Source: Bordetella ansorpii (GTDB taxonomy: Bacteria; Pseudomonadota; Gammaproteobacteria; Burkholderiales; Burkholderiaceae_B). Taken from it: a stretch of DNA of 64,000 nucleotides. A program made the translations under genes and the position numbers. This document shows positions 1-12,505 of the stretch, piece by piece. Below the pieces are notes generated by a model. That model saw nothing but the letters and a program-made list of their open reading frames with translations. It ran no database searches and had not been told where the DNA came from. The stretch lies in NCBI RefSeq assembly GCF_900078705.1, contig NZ_FKIF01000001.1:434001-498000 (forward strand). The letters are read 5' to 3'. Position 1 is the stretch's first letter; each line of letters begins with the position of its first letter.

Positions 1-2
1 CC

Positions 3-575
3 ACCCTGGAGAACTTCACCGGCACCATCACGCGCTACCTGGCCGAGCGCGGCCACGTGTGCCTGGCCAAGTACGAATGGCCCGTGTACGTGACGAAGCA
101 GGACCAGGCCGCCAAGACCCGCGATGCCGTGCAGATGCCCGTGCTCGAGAAGCTGGGCCTGGTCAAGGGGCTGGACACGCCCGTCGAGGGCACGGACAAC
201 GACGGCAAGAAGATCAGGGCGCAGGCGCGGCAGTATTCGCTGACCGAAGAAGGCAACAAGTACTACCTGCACAAGCCCGTGGTGGTTGCCACGGCAGGCC
301 AGCAGACCACGCACCCGGCCGATTTCTGCGTCGCCACGCTGACGCTGGACAAGGTGGTCGGCTGGGAACCGCCCGTCAAGCAAGGCGACGACACCCGGAC
401 GTCGGTGCTGTACACCTACAGGATCGATCCCGCGCCCTGGACCAGGGATGCCGAGTTCCAGCGCGTGTTCCCGATGGTGGCGCGCCTGGTCGAAAGTGCC
501 GGCACCCTGCAACTGCGCGAGGGCGTGCGCCTGACCAAGGACGGCTGGGTGGCGGAGGAACTGTTCAAGCGATGA
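3..575 (+). CDS. Hypothetical protein, 5' end outside the window
   Basis: The reading frame is open from the first bases of the window, so the true start lies upstream; about 190 residues are visible. I do not recognise the family. The visible part is hydrophilic, with no membrane segment, and ends in a region rich in charged residues (final residues EELFKR). Its stop codon overlaps the ATG of the dioxygenase downstream (ATGA arrangement at 572-575), so the two are almost certainly co-transcribed and translationally coupled. An internal GTG at 57 is not a convincing start because the coding frame continues upstream of it. Confidence 0.6.
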   Translation, partial: TLENFTGTITRYLAERGHVCLAKYEWPVYVTKQDQAAKTRDAVQMPVLEKLGLVKGLDTPVEGTDNDGKKIRAQARQYSLTEEGNKYYLHKPVVVATAGQQTTHPADFCVATLTLDKVVGWEPPVKQGDDTRTSVLYTYRIDPAPWTRDAEFQRVFPMVARLVESAGTLQLREGVRLTKDGWVAEELFKR

Positions 576-1453
576 TCGTCAACTTCGCCAACGAGGCGCG
601 CGACTGGATCGCGCAGAACCTGATGCGGGGCTGCCAGCCCGAGACCGTGGTCCGCGAGCTGGTGGGCAACAAGGTCGAGGGCGAGCTGGCGGTCGCCATG
701 GTGCAGTCGGTGCTGAACGCCCTGATCTACGGCGAGCCCATGCCCGCGGGCAAGCTCGACCTGGATGCGCCGCCGGCCCAGTACGTGCCCGATCCGAGCC
801 GCCTGGGCCGCGTGTCGGTGCTGAAGACGGGCAAGCGCGACGTGCCGGTGCTGGCGCGGCTGCAGCGGCCCAGCGCCGCGTTGCTGGGCAACGTGCTGGA
901 CGCGGAGGAATGCCGGCAACTGATCGCCCAGGCGAAGCCGCGGCTGGCGGCCTCCACCGTGGTCGATCCGATCACCGGCCTGGACCGCGTGGCGGACCAT
1001 CGCAGCAGCGCGGGCATGTTCTTCAAGCCTGGCGAGACGCCGCTGGTGGCGCGCATCGAGAAGCGCATCGCCGAGCTGACGGGCCTGCCCGTGGAGCACG
1101 GCGAAGGGCTGCAGATCCTGCATTATCCGACTGGCGCCGAAAGCACGCCGCACTACGATTTCCTGATGCCGGCCAACGAGTCCAACAAGGCCTCGATCGC
1201 GCGCAGCGGCCAGCGCATCGCCACTTTCATCATGTACCTGAACGACGTGGACGCTGGCGGGGAAACCGGGTTTCCGCATGTGGGATGGTCGGTGCTGCCG
1301 CGGCGCGGGCAGGCGCTGTTCTTCGAGTACGGCAACGCGGCCCGCAAGACCGACCCCATGTCGCTGCATACCGGCGCCGCGGTGCTCGCCGGCGAGAAAT
1401 GGATCGCGACGAAGTGGGTACGCGAGCGGGCGTTCATTCCGGCGTCGGCGTGA
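572..1453 (+). CDS. 2OG-Fe(II) oxygenase, prolyl 4-hydroxylase-like
   Basis: A protein of 293 residues. The C-terminal half is a prolyl-4-hydroxylase-type double-stranded beta-helix: HYD supplies His194 and Asp196 for iron, a distal His is at 266 (SLHTG), and Lys276 in GEKWIATKW is placed to bind 2-oxoglutarate. GGETGFP, typical of P4H catalytic domains, is also present. The first 90 residues are a separate region that I do not recognise. The start was chosen because the ATG overlaps the upstream stop codon; a longer frame reaching back to 59 is only the shadow of that gene. The family hydroxylates prolyl or lysyl side chains, but the substrate here is unknown. Its coupled neighbour may be a partner or target. 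Confidence 0.9.
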   Translation: MIVNFANEARDWIAQNLMRGCQPETVVRELVGNKVEGELAVAMVQSVLNALIYGEPMPAGKLDLDAPPAQYVPDPSRLGRVSVLKTGKRDVPVLARLQRPSAALLGNVLDAEECRQLIAQAKPRLAASTVVDPITGLDRVADHRSSAGMFFKPGETPLVARIEKRIAELTGLPVEHGEGLQILHYPTGAESTPHYDFLMPANESNKASIARSGQRIATFIMYLNDVDAGGETGFPHVGWSVLPRRGQALFFEYGNAARKTDPMSLHTGAAVLAGEKWIATKWVRERAFIPASA

Positions 1454-1462
1454 AGCCGTGGA

Positions 1463-1491
1463 GGCGGCCTGGCCCGTGCAACCCGGCCGCC
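1463..1491. terminator. Possible hairpin between convergent genes
   Basis: A 7-bp GC stem (GGCGGCC at 1463-1469 with GGCCGCC at 1485-1491) lies in the 57-bp gap between the convergent dioxygenase and SDR genes. No clear T-tract follows on either strand, so this is a weak candidate. Confidence 0.3.
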
Positions 1492-1510
1492 CTGACCTGC
1501 ACCCCGCGGC

Positions 1511-2281
1511 CTATGCCCCGCCCTTGCGCGGCTTGCGGGGCGCGTTGCGCGCCAGGCGGTCGTACACCGCATTGGGCAGCAGCCGCATCAGCTTGGCCAC
1601 CACCCCCATCTGCCACGGAATGACCTTGTACGAGGCGCCGCGCGCGATGGCTTCATGCGCGCGCAGCGCGAAGGCATCGGCCTCCATCAGGAACGGCATG
1701 CGGTAGGGGTTGTGCGCGGTCATCGCCGTCTTGATGTAGCCCGGCGCGATGGTGACGACCCGCACGCCGCTGCCGGCCAGCTCCAGCCTGAGGCTTTCGC
1801 AATACGTGACCACCGCCGATTTGGACGCGCTGTATGCGCCCGCGCCGGGCAACCCGCGGACCCCCGCCACGCTGGCGATCCCGACCAGGCGGCCGCCGCG
1901 CGCGGCGCGCATGGGCCCGATGAAAGGCTCGAAGGTGGACAGGGTCGCCAGCACGTTGGTGGCGAAGATGGCCTCGAAGACCTCGTAGTCTTCCAGCTCT
2001 CCGGTGACGGTGCCCGCGCTGATACCGGCGCTGGCGACCACCACGTCCACCTTGCCGGCGCATTTCGCCAGGAAGTCGGCCGCGGCCCGATGCAGCGCCG
2101 CGCGGTCGCGCACGTCCAGCGGGTAGCAATGATGGGTGCCGGGCAGCGAGGCGGCCAGGCTCCGCAGGGCATCGGCGCGCCGGCCCACTAGGCCCAATGT
2201 GGCGCCGCCAGCGGCATAGCGCCGCGCCAGGGCCAGCCCCAGGCCGCTGCTGGCGCCGGTGATGAAGATGTTCTGCGTCAC
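1511..2281 (-). CDS. Short-chain dehydrogenase/reductase (SDR)
   Basis: A 256-residue classical SDR. The Rossmann motif TGASSGLG (residues 8-15) binds NAD(P); the catalytic set is Ser137 (GIASVAG), Tyr150 and Lys154 (YSASK). The usual NNAG motif reads ASAG. The C-terminus is basic (final residues PRKPRKGGA) and follows a hydrophobic stretch around residues 220-235 (GVVAKLMRLLP), as in SDRs that associate with membranes. The substrate cannot be read from the sequence. The gene is convergent with the dioxygenase and shares the strand of the LpxO-like gene upstream, with about 94 bp between them. Confidence 0.88.
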   Translation of the reverse strand: MTQNIFITGASSGLGLALARRYAAGGATLGLVGRRADALRSLAASLPGTHHCYPLDVRDRAALHRAAADFLAKCAGKVDVVVASAGISAGTVTGELEDYEVFEAIFATNVLATLSTFEPFIGPMRAARGGRLVGIASVAGVRGLPGAGAYSASKSAVVTYCESLRLELAGSGVRVVTIAPGYIKTAMTAHNPYRMPFLMEADAFALRAHEAIARGASYKVIPWQMGVVAKLMRLLPNAVYDRLARNAPRKPRKGGA

Positions 2282-2375
2282 TGGGATCTCCTGTCGCTGC
2301 CGGGACGGCCATTCGCCGGCCGGGGGTCCGAGGACGGGCTTACGGCCCGCAAGCAGCGAATGTACAGGAAGCTGG

Positions 2376-3272
2376 TTACAGGAAGATCAGGGCCAGGATG
2401 CCCAGCACCAGCGCCCACTTCAGCACGTAATAGAGCGTCTGGTTGTACTTCTTGATGCGCTTGCCGAAACGGCGGAAGGCGTACACGCCGCCGAAGATGC
2501 GGTTGATGCCGCCGGTGCGGTCACCTTCCTGGTTGGGCGAGGTGGCCGAGCGCAGCAGCACGGTGGCGAAGAAATGGTTGACCCTCTGCGTCCAGCGGTA
2601 CTTCATCGGCCGCTCGACGTCCGCGAACAGGATGATCCGGTTCTGGTCGGTGCGATTCTCGGCGTAGTGGATGAAGGTCTCGTCGAACACCACGGCCTCG
2701 CCGTCGCGCCAGTGATAGCTCTGGCCGTCGACGTTGATGTAGCACTCGGGGCTGTTGGGCGTGATCAGGCCCATGTGAAACCGCAGCGAACCCGCGTACG
2801 GATCGCGGTGGCGCGGCAACTTGCTGCCAGGCGGCAGGGCCGCGAACATGGCGCCCTTGATGCCGGGAATGCCCGCCAGCAGCTCGGTGGTGACCGGGCA
2901 CAGCGCGCGCGCCGAGGGATGGTCGGTGTCATACCACTTCAGGTAGAACCGCTTCCAGCCGCTTTTGAAAAACGAATTGAAGCCGGCATCGGTATAGCCC
3001 GCCGCAGCCTTGATGTGGCCCTCGCCGAACAGTTGCTCGGCCTCGGCGCGGATGTCCCGCCAGCGGGCCATCAGGGGCGCCAGTTCGGGAAACTCTTCGA
3101 GTTCGATGTACGGCTTGTTGGGCACGCGCGAGAACGCGTACATGAAGACGTTGATCGGCGCGGTGAACGTGGAGTGGTCCAGCGCCTGCCGGGCAAAGCG
3201 ATGGCGCACGCGCCCGCGGTAGTGCACCAGGGTGGCGCAGACCACGAACAGGGCAAGAATGAACCATTTCAT
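2376..3272 (-). CDS. lpxO: LpxO-like aspartyl/asparaginyl beta-hydroxylase (lipid A hydroxylase family)
   Basis: A 298-residue membrane-anchored protein: a hydrophobic N-terminal segment (residues 2-17), a cytoplasmic catalytic domain, and a hydrophobic C-terminal segment (about 281-298). The beta-hydroxylase motif is present: His155 and Asp157 in LPRHRD, and the second His at 202 in FIHYAENRT. Length and layout match LpxO, the Fe(II)/2-oxoglutarate enzyme that 2-hydroxylates the secondary acyl chain of lipid A at the inner membrane. Related enzymes with other substrates share this domain, so the lipid A role is a family-based inference. Both ends of the protein look complete. Confidence 0.82.
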   Translation of the reverse strand: MKWFILALFVVCATLVHYRGRVRHRFARQALDHSTFTAPINVFMYAFSRVPNKPYIELEEFPELAPLMARWRDIRAEAEQLFGEGHIKAAAGYTDAGFNSFFKSGWKRFYLKWYDTDHPSARALCPVTTELLAGIPGIKGAMFAALPPGSKLPRHRDPYAGSLRFHMGLITPNSPECYINVDGQSYHWRDGEAVVFDETFIHYAENRTDQNRIILFADVERPMKYRWTQRVNHFFATVLLRSATSPNQEGDRTGGINRIFGGVYAFRRFGKRIKKYNQTLYYVLKWALVLGILALIFL

Positions 3273-3350
3273 GAGTGACTCCCGCCAGGCGCATGACCTG
3301 GACCCAGCCGCGGCGATACGATGACGGCCGACACGATTGCATCAAACGAG

Positions 3351-3374
3351 CCGGGGTTCCCTGAGGAACCCCGG
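3351..3374 (-). terminator. Rho-independent-type terminator after carB
   Basis: A perfect 10-bp stem (CCGGGGTTCC / GGAACCCCGG) with a 4-base loop begins 14 bases beyond the carB stop. Reading along the minus strand it is followed by CTCGTTTG, a weak T-tract. Confidence 0.65.
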
Positions 3375-3387
3375 CCTGGCGCAGCCT

Positions 3388-6633
<3,246 letters not shown>

Positions 6634-6645
6634 ATCGTGGAATCT

Positions 6646-7815
6646 TTATTGCTGCGGGCCGGCCATCAGGCTGATGAACTTGTCGAACAGTTCGACGATG
6701 TCGTGCGGGCCGGGGCTGGCCTCGGGGTGGCCCTGGAAGCAGAACGCGGGGCGGTCGGTAAGCTCGAAACCTTGCAGCGTGCCGTCGAACAGCGACACGT
6801 GCGTGACGCGCGTGTTGGCCGGCAGGCTGGCGGCGTCGACCGCGAAACCGTGGTTCTGGCTGGTGATGAAGACACGGCCCGATTGCACGTCCTGCACCGG
6901 GTGGTTGGCGCCGTGGTGGCCGGTTTTCATCTTGATGGTCTTGCCGCCGACGGCCAAGCCCATGATCTGGTGGCCCAGGCAGATGCCGAAGACCGGCAGC
7001 TTGCGGTCGAGAAAGGCGCGAGCCGCCTCGATGGCGTAGTCGCAGGGCTCGGGGTCGCCAGGGCCGTTGGCCAGGAACAGGCCATCGGGATTGAGCTTCT
7101 GCACGTCCTCGGCGGGCGTCTGCGCGGGCACCAGCGTGATGCGGCAGCCGCGGTCGGCCATCAGGCGCAGGATGTTGTGCTTGACGCCGAAGTCGTACGC
7201 CACGACGTGGAAACGGGTCTGGTCGGGCGCGGTGTAGCCTTCGCCCAGGTGCCAGGTGCCGCCCGTCCAGGACTGGCTTTCCTTCAGGGACACGACCTTG
7301 GCCAGGTCTTGCCCGGCCATGCCGGGAAAATCGCGCGCCAGTTCGACGGCGCGCTCGGCGTCGTCGCCGGCCAGGATGCAGGCGCCCTGGGCGCCCTTGT
7401 CGCGCAGGATGCGGGTGAGCTTGCGGGTATCGATGCCGGCGATGGCGACGATGCCCTGGGCAGACAGGTACTCGGGCAGGGATTGCGTGGCGCGGAAGTT
7501 GGACACGCGCGCGGGGCAATCGCGGACGACCAGTCCGGCGGCGTAGACACGGTTGGCTTCGACGTCTTCAGTGTTGACGCCGGTATTGCCGATGTGGGGA
7601 TAGGTCAGCGTGACGATCTGGCCGTTATAGCTGGGATCGGTCAGGATTTCCTGATAGCCCGTCATCGCGGTGTTGAACACCACCTCGGCCACCGTGTGGC
7701 CAGGCGCGCCTATCGATACGCCGCGGAAAATGGTACCGTCCGCCAAAGCCAGAATTGCAGGAGGGTAGCGGCGGTTGGCACCATCGGAGCCCTCGGGAAA
7801 AAGTTGCGGCAGCAC
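6646..7815 (-). CDS. carA: Carbamoyl-phosphate synthase small (glutaminase) subunit
   Basis: CarA hydrolyses glutamine and passes ammonia to CarB. An N-terminal CPSase small-chain domain ([17 protein letters not shown] onward) is followed by a class I glutamine amidotransferase domain with the nucleophile Cys in FGICLGHQ and the His/Glu pair in FQGHPEAS. The frame extends to a TTG at 7833. I prefer the GTG at 7815 because GGGG lies just upstream of it and a TATAAT -10 box at 7855-7860 leaves almost no leader for the TTG. Homology itself begins a few residues further in, so the start is uncertain by six codons. carB follows immediately. Confidence 0.96.
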   Translation of the reverse strand: MLPQLFPEGSDGANRRYPPAILALADGTIFRGVSIGAPGHTVAEVVFNTAMTGYQEILTDPSYNGQIVTLTYPHIGNTGVNTEDVEANRVYAAGLVVRDCPARVSNFRATQSLPEYLSAQGIVAIAGIDTRKLTRILRDKGAQGACILAGDDAERAVELARDFPGMAGQDLAKVVSLKESQSWTGGTWHLGEGYTAPDQTRFHVVAYDFGVKHNILRLMADRGCRITLVPAQTPAEDVQKLNPDGLFLANGPGDPEPCDYAIEAARAFLDRKLPVFGICLGHQIMGLAVGGKTIKMKTGHHGANHPVQDVQSGRVFITSQNHGFAVDAASLPANTRVTHVSLFDGTLQGFELTDRPAFCFQGHPEASPGPHDIVELFDKFISLMAGPQQ

Positions 7816-7854
7816 AGTAAACCCCGGTTTCAAAATCGATAATCAAACCTTCGG

Positions 7855-7860
7855 ATTATA
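7855..7860 (-). promoter_or_regulatory. Probable -10 box of the carAB promoter
   Basis: A perfect TATAAT on the minus strand, 40 bases before the proposed GTG start of carA. No good -35 hexamer is visible 16-19 bases further upstream. The carA-tal intergenic region is the only place a carAB promoter would be expected. Confidence 0.5.
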
Positions 7861-8064
7861 CCCTGAACGCGGCTTTTCCCTGGAAAACCGCGCCAGATAA
7901 GGCCAGATCCGCCGTTTGCCCCCTGGCGGAACAGCGTGCTGCGCTCGCAACGGGGTCATGCGGCTGAGGTACCCTATCCCTGCCGGGGGCTCCGCGCCCG
8001 CCGGCCTTCGCGCGCCCCATGGGCGCCTCCGATAGGCTTCCGAACCGACCTCATACCCGCTTCC

Positions 8065-9012
8065 ATGACCAGCCTGCTCGATTCCCTGCGCCAGTACACC
8101 ACCGTCGTCGCCGACACCGGCGATTTCGAAGTCATGCGCACGCTGCGCCCCACCGACGCCACGACCAACCCGTCGCTGATCCTGAAGGCCGTGCAGCAGG
8201 ACGCCTACCGCCCGCTGCTGGCCGAGACGGTGCAGGCCCATCGCGGCGCCTCCACCGCCGAACTGGCCGACCGGCTGCTGGTGGCCTTCGGCACCCGGAT
8301 CCTGGGCATCGTGCCGGGCCGCGTGTCCACCGAAGTGGATGCGCGCCTGTCGTTCGACACCCGTGCCACCATCGAGCGCGCGCGCGGCCTGATCGCCCTG
8401 TACGAAGCGGCCGGCGTGGCCCGTGAGCGCGTGCTGATCAAGATCGCCTCCACCTGGGAAGGCATCCAGGCCGCCCGCGTGCTGCAATCCGAGGGCGTGC
8501 GCTGCAACCTGACGCTGCTGTTCTCGCTGCCGCAGGCGGTCGCCTGCGCCGATGCCGGCGTGCAACTGATCTCGCCCTTCGTGGGCCGCATCTACGACTG
8601 GCACAAGAAATCGGCCGGCGCGTCATGGGACGAAGCCGCCCGCGCGGGCGCCAATGACCCCGGCGTGCAGTCGGTGGCCGGCATCTACCGTTATTTCAAG
8701 CACTTCGGCATCGAGACCGAGGTGATGGGCGCCAGCTTCCGCAACTCGGGCCAGATCCTGGCGCTGGCGGGCTGCGACCTGCTGACGATCAGTCCCGAGT
8801 TGCTGAAAGAGCTGGCGGGCACGGAAGGCACCGTGACGGCGGCGCTCGCGGCCGAGGGTGGCGAGGTCGCGCGCATCGATGCCGACGAGGTCAGCTTCCG
8901 CACACAGTTGAACGAGGATGCGATGGCCAGCGAGAAACTGGCCGAAGGCATCCGGGCGTTTGTCGCCGATGGCAGGAAGCTGGATGCGCTGATCGAGGCG
9001 CAGCGGGGCTAA
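8065..9012 (+). CDS. tal: Transaldolase
   Basis: A 315-residue TalB-type transaldolase of the pentose phosphate pathway, moving a dihydroxyacetone unit from sedoheptulose 7-phosphate to glyceraldehyde 3-phosphate. The family signatures TDATTNPSL (near residue 30) and [12 protein letters not shown] are present; Lys126 in the second forms the Schiff base. The start is the ATG at 8065 ([12 protein letters not shown]), which matches the family N-terminus; the frame upstream of it is non-homologous. The gene is transcribed divergently from carA and is convergent with the amidase, with the structured repeats between. Confidence 0.96.
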   Translation: MTSLLDSLRQYTTVVADTGDFEVMRTLRPTDATTNPSLILKAVQQDAYRPLLAETVQAHRGASTAELADRLLVAFGTRILGIVPGRVSTEVDARLSFDTRATIERARGLIALYEAAGVARERVLIKIASTWEGIQAARVLQSEGVRCNLTLLFSLPQAVACADAGVQLISPFVGRIYDWHKKSAGASWDEAARAGANDPGVQSVAGIYRYFKHFGIETEVMGASFRNSGQILALAGCDLLTISPELLKELAGTEGTVTAALAAEGGEVARIDADEVSFRTQLNEDAMASEKLAEGIRAFVADGRKLDALIEAQRG

Positions 9013-9052
9013 GTCTTGCGGGAGAGGGGCTGAAAACAATCGCTCGTAGGGC

Positions 9053-9182
9053 GTCCCGTGGGTCCACGAGGCCGCACCGGCCAAGTCGTCGGGCTCGGGC
9101 GCGCCAGCAGGCGCCCTCGGTCTCGCTACGCGAGACTTCCCCTCCTCCAATTGGCCGGCGCGGCCTCGCGGACCCACGGGAC
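9053..9182. repeat. Structured palindromic repeat element, copy 1
   Basis: Arms of 32 bases at 9053-9084 and 9151-9182 are inverted complements with two mismatches. Inside are two smaller hairpins: GGGCGC/GCGCCC (9097-9102 and 9111-9116) and TCTCGC/GCGAGA (9121-9135). Its sequence, read in reverse complement, matches copy 2 at 9286-9417 over most of its length. It lies between the convergent ends of tal and the amidase gene. No open frame explains it. Confidence 0.85.
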
Positions 9183-9285
9183 TCACGGTGTCTTGGGCTC
9201 GTCGCGCTCCTAACCCCGATCCAATGCACGTGCCCATTTGTCAAATGACGGTGCATGGGTTTTCGTGCGATGGAAGATACTGTGA

Positions 9286-9417
9286 GTCCGCCTCGCTGCC
9301 GTGGGTCCCTCCGGCCAATTGGAGGGAGGGCAGCCCCGCGCAGCGGGGCCGAGGGCGCCTGATGGCGCGCCCGAGCCGACCGACTTGGCCGGAGGGACCC
9401 ACGGCAGCGAGGCGGAC
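9286..9417. repeat. Structured palindromic repeat element, copy 2 (inverted relative to copy 1)
   Basis: The arms at 9286-9318 and 9385-9417 are perfect 33-base inverted complements. The 66-base centre carries a 7-bp stem GCCCCGC/GCGGGGC (9333-9349) and a 6-bp stem GGGCGC/GCGCCC (9353-9372). The reverse complement of this copy aligns with copy 1, including the central GGCTCGGGCGCGCCA block. This pattern resembles a dispersed extragenic palindromic or MITE-like element. It ends 33 bases before the amidase stop. Confidence 0.88.
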
Positions 9418-9450
9418 GCCCCACAAGCACCTGCAGCCCCACAAGAACAC

Positions 9451-10875
9451 TCAGAACACAGGCTTGCGCAACCGCCAGGGATCAGCACCCTCCAACTGCG
9501 CCGACACCTGCAAGATCAGGTCCTCCCGACCGAATCGGCCGATCAACTGCGTCGCCACCGGTACGCCTTGCGCGGTGGCATACAAAGGCAGGCTCGCCGC
9601 CGGCTGCCCCGAGGCATTGAAAACCGCCATGAAAGTGGCATAGCGCGACACCCGCCTGCGCAGGTCCATGAAATTCCGCTGCGACAGTTCGCCGAGTTTC
9701 AGCGGCAGTTCGGTCAGCGCGGGGGCCAGCACCAGGTCGAAGTCCGCCATGTAGGTTTCCATCGCCCGGCTGATGGCATGCAGGCGATTGATGCTGGCGA
9801 TGTATTCGGCGGCCGGGATGGTCTTGCCCAGCTCGTAGCCGGACAGCATGACGGGTTCGAGGTCGTCGGCCTGCAGGGACTTGCCCGTCAGCGACAGGCG
9901 CGTGTCCACGGACAGCACGATGTTGCTGGCCAGGATGGTGGCATGCGCACGGACGAAACCGTCGTAGTCGATGGCGGGCGGCGCGGCATCGATCACGGTG
10001 TGGCCCAGGGCGCGCAGCAGGTCGGCCGTGTGCTGCACGGCCTGCAAGGGCTCTGCGGCGATGGGGATGTCGTTCCAGGCCGAACGCCACACCGCGATGC
10101 GCAGGGGCCTGGACGCCTGCGCGATGGCGTCCAGGTACGAGCCGGCCTTCGGCGGCGCGGCATAGGGGGCGCCGGCCTCGTAGCCCGAGATGGCGTCCAT
10201 GGCGGCCGCCGTATCGCGCACGGTCAGGCTGAGCACGCCGTCGGTGGCCATGCCGCCCCAGCCTTCGCCGCGCAACGGTCCCATGGGCACGCGGCCGCGC
10301 GAGGCCTTCAGGCCATACACGCCGCAGCAGGCGGCGGGAATGCGGATCGAGCCGCCCCCGTCGCTGCCGTGCGCCACGGGCACGATGCGGGCGGCCACGG
10401 CCGCCGCGGCGCCGCCGCTGGAACCGCCGGTGGATCGCGTCAGGTCCCAGGGGTTGCGGGTGGGCGCGCCGTTACGCACCGCCTCGGTGGTCGGCATCAT
10501 GCAGAACTCGGGGACGGTGGTGCGTGCGAAGGCGATCAGGCCAGCCTGGTCGAAACGTTGGGTCAGCGTGCTGTCGATGTCGTATTTCGTGTCGTTGAGC
10601 AGGCGCGAACCCAGGCTGGACGGAAAGCGCCTGGACGGCAGGCCCGAGTCCTTGAGCAGGAACGGAATGCCGCCGAACACGCCGCGCGGCTGCCAGGATC
10701 GGGCCAGTTCCAAGGAGGGCTCGTACTGCTCGTAGCACAGCGCGTTCAACGCGGGCGCGCGGCGGCTGGCCACCTCGATGGCGCAACGCATCAGCGCCTC
10801 GGACGAGGTCTCGCCCGAGGCCAGGCGGGCCGCCATGTCCAGGCCGTCCAGGGACTCGTATTCTTCATGCTGCAT
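9451..10875 (-). CDS. Amidase signature family hydrolase
   Basis: A 474-residue amidase-signature enzyme. The Ser-cisSer-Lys triad can be placed at Lys75 (PFLLKDS), Ser152 (STGGSSGG) and Ser176 (GSDGGGSIRIP); the 24-residue serine spacing is typical. The family hydrolyses carboxamides or acyl amides; the substrate is not readable. The start was chosen at 10875: AAGGAG lies nine bases upstream and only 11 bases overlap the ABC ATPase gene, whereas a start at 10911 would overlap it by 47. It is the last gene of the ABC importer operon, which suggests it cleaves an imported amide or its breakdown product. Confidence 0.9.
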   Translation of the reverse strand: MQHEEYESLDGLDMAARLASGETSSEALMRCAIEVASRRAPALNALCYEQYEPSLELARSWQPRGVFGGIPFLLKDSGLPSRRFPSSLGSRLLNDTKYDIDSTLTQRFDQAGLIAFARTTVPEFCMMPTTEAVRNGAPTRNPWDLTRSTGGSSGGAAAAVAARIVPVAHGSDGGGSIRIPAACCGVYGLKASRGRVPMGPLRGEGWGGMATDGVLSLTVRDTAAAMDAISGYEAGAPYAAPPKAGSYLDAIAQASRPLRIAVWRSAWNDIPIAAEPLQAVQHTADLLRALGHTVIDAAPPAIDYDGFVRAHATILASNIVLSVDTRLSLTGKSLQADDLEPVMLSGYELGKTIPAAEYIASINRLHAISRAMETYMADFDLVLAPALTELPLKLGELSQRNFMDLRRRVSRYATFMAVFNASGQPAASLPLYATAQGVPVATQLIGRFGREDLILQVSAQLEGADPWRLRKPVF

Positions 10876-12505
10876 GAACTGCTGCTCCTTCAACGGTGTC
10901 GTGGTGGGCAAAGTCCGGCTTGGACCATTGCTTGCCGGGAATCGACTCGATCAGCCGGCGGGTGTATTCGTGCTGCGGGCGATAGAAGACGTCGGTGGCG
11001 CGGCCCAGCTCGACCAATTCGCCTTGCCGCATCACGGCGATGCGGTCGCAGATCTGGGCGGCCACGCGCAGATCGTGGGTGATGAACAGGATCGACAGCT
11101 CGAACTGCCCGCTGACGGTCTTCAACAGGTCCAGCACCTGGGCCTGGATCGATACGTCCAGCGCCGACACGGCCTCGTCGGCCACCAGCAGGCGCGGCCG
11201 CAGCGCCAGGGCGCGCGCGATGCCCACGCGCTGGCGCTGGCCGCCCGAGAACTGGTGCGGATAGCGGTCGCCGGCATCGCCGCCCAGGCCGACCAGCTCC
11301 AGCAGTTCTCGGGCATCGGCCAGGGCCTTGGCGCGCTTTTCGCCGAAGGCGATCGGCCCCTGCGCCACGGCATCGACGATCCGGTGGCGGGGATTGAGCG
11401 AGGCGTACGGGTCCTGGAACACCATCTGGATCTGGCGGCGGTGCTCGCGCCATTGCGCGGGCGTCAGGCCGACCAGCTCCTGGCCGTCGATCCTGACGCT
11501 GCCCCGGTCGGGACGGATCAGCCCGACCAGCGTGCGGCCCAGCGTGGACTTGCCCGAACCGGATTCGCCCACCAGGCCCAGGGTCTCGCCCTGCTGGATG
11601 GTCAGCGAGATGTCCTTCAGCGCATCGACCTCGCGGCCATTGGACGAGCGGAAGGTCTTGCCCAGCCGGTCCACCGTCATCAGCGGCGGCGCGGGCGCGG
11701 CCACGGCCTTGCCCTCGGGCTTGTGCGGCACGGCGGCGATCAGCTGGCGCGTGTAGGCCGCCCGCGGCCGGTTCAGGATGTCGCCGGCGGCGCCCTGCTC
11801 CACCACCGCGCCGTGGCGCATCACCACGATGCGGTCGGCGATCTCGGCCACCACGCCGAAGTCGTGGGTGATGAAGATCACGCCGATGCCCATGCGGGCC
11901 TGGATGTCCTTGATGAGCGCCAGGATCTGCGCCTGCGTGGTCACGTCCAGCGCGGTGGTGGGCTCGTCCGCGATCAGGATGTCGGGCTCCATGGCCAGCG
12001 CCATGGCGATCACCACGCGCTGGCGCTGGCCGCCCGATAGCTGGAAGGGATAGGCGTCGATCAACTGTTCGGGATCGGGCAGCATCACGTCGCGGAACAA
12101 TGCCAGTACCTTGTCGCGGCGCGCCTGGGCGGACAGGCCGGTATGGCGTTCCAGCACTTCGTCGACCTGCCGGCCCACGCGCATGATGGGATTGAGCGCG
12201 GTCATGGGTTCCTGGAACACCATGCCGAACGACTTGCCGCGCAGGCCGTACCAGTCCTTGCGGGACAAGCCCACCAGTTCGCGGTCGCGGTAGCGGATGC
12301 TGCCGCCGGACACGCGCAGTTCGCCCTCGGGCAGCAGGCCCATCAAGGCATGCGCCGTGACGGACTTGCCCGAGCCGGACTCGCCCACCACGCACAGGAT
12401 CTCGTTGGCGTTGACGGTGTACGACACCCCCTTGACCACCGGCGTGTCGGGGCCGTCCCGCACCACGGACACGACCAGGTCGCGGATTTCGAGAAGCGCG
12501 GTCAT
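10865..12505 (-). CDS. Dipeptide-type ABC transporter, fused double ATPase subunit
   Basis: A 546-residue fusion of two peptide-transporter ATPases (DppD-like then DppF-like). Each half has a Walker A (GESGSGKS, near residues 40 and 320), a signature ([16 protein letters not shown]), and a Walker B ([18 protein letters not shown]). In the second half the residue after the Walker B glutamate is Ala rather than Pro, a common variant. The start at 12505 shares one base with the permease stop (TGATG), indicating coupling. A longer open frame upstream is the shadow of the permease gene. It energises the two permeases next to it in the inner membrane. Confidence 0.94.
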   Translation of the reverse strand: MTALLEIRDLVVSVVRDGPDTPVVKGVSYTVNANEILCVVGESGSGKSVTAHALMGLLPEGELRVSGGSIRYRDRELVGLSRKDWYGLRGKSFGMVFQEPMTALNPIMRVGRQVDEVLERHTGLSAQARRDKVLALFRDVMLPDPEQLIDAYPFQLSGGQRQRVVIAMALAMEPDILIADEPTTALDVTTQAQILALIKDIQARMGIGVIFITHDFGVVAEIADRIVVMRHGAVVEQGAAGDILNRPRAAYTRQLIAAVPHKPEGKAVAAPAPPLMTVDRLGKTFRSSNGREVDALKDISLTIQQGETLGLVGESGSGKSTLGRTLVGLIRPDRGSVRIDGQELVGLTPAQWREHRRQIQMVFQDPYASLNPRHRIVDAVAQGPIAFGEKRAKALADARELLELVGLGGDAGDRYPHQFSGGQRQRVGIARALALRPRLLVADEAVSALDVSIQAQVLDLLKTVSGQFELSILFITHDLRVAAQICDRIAVMRQGELVELGRATDVFYRPQHEYTRRLIESIPGKQWSKPDFAHHDTVEGAAVHAA

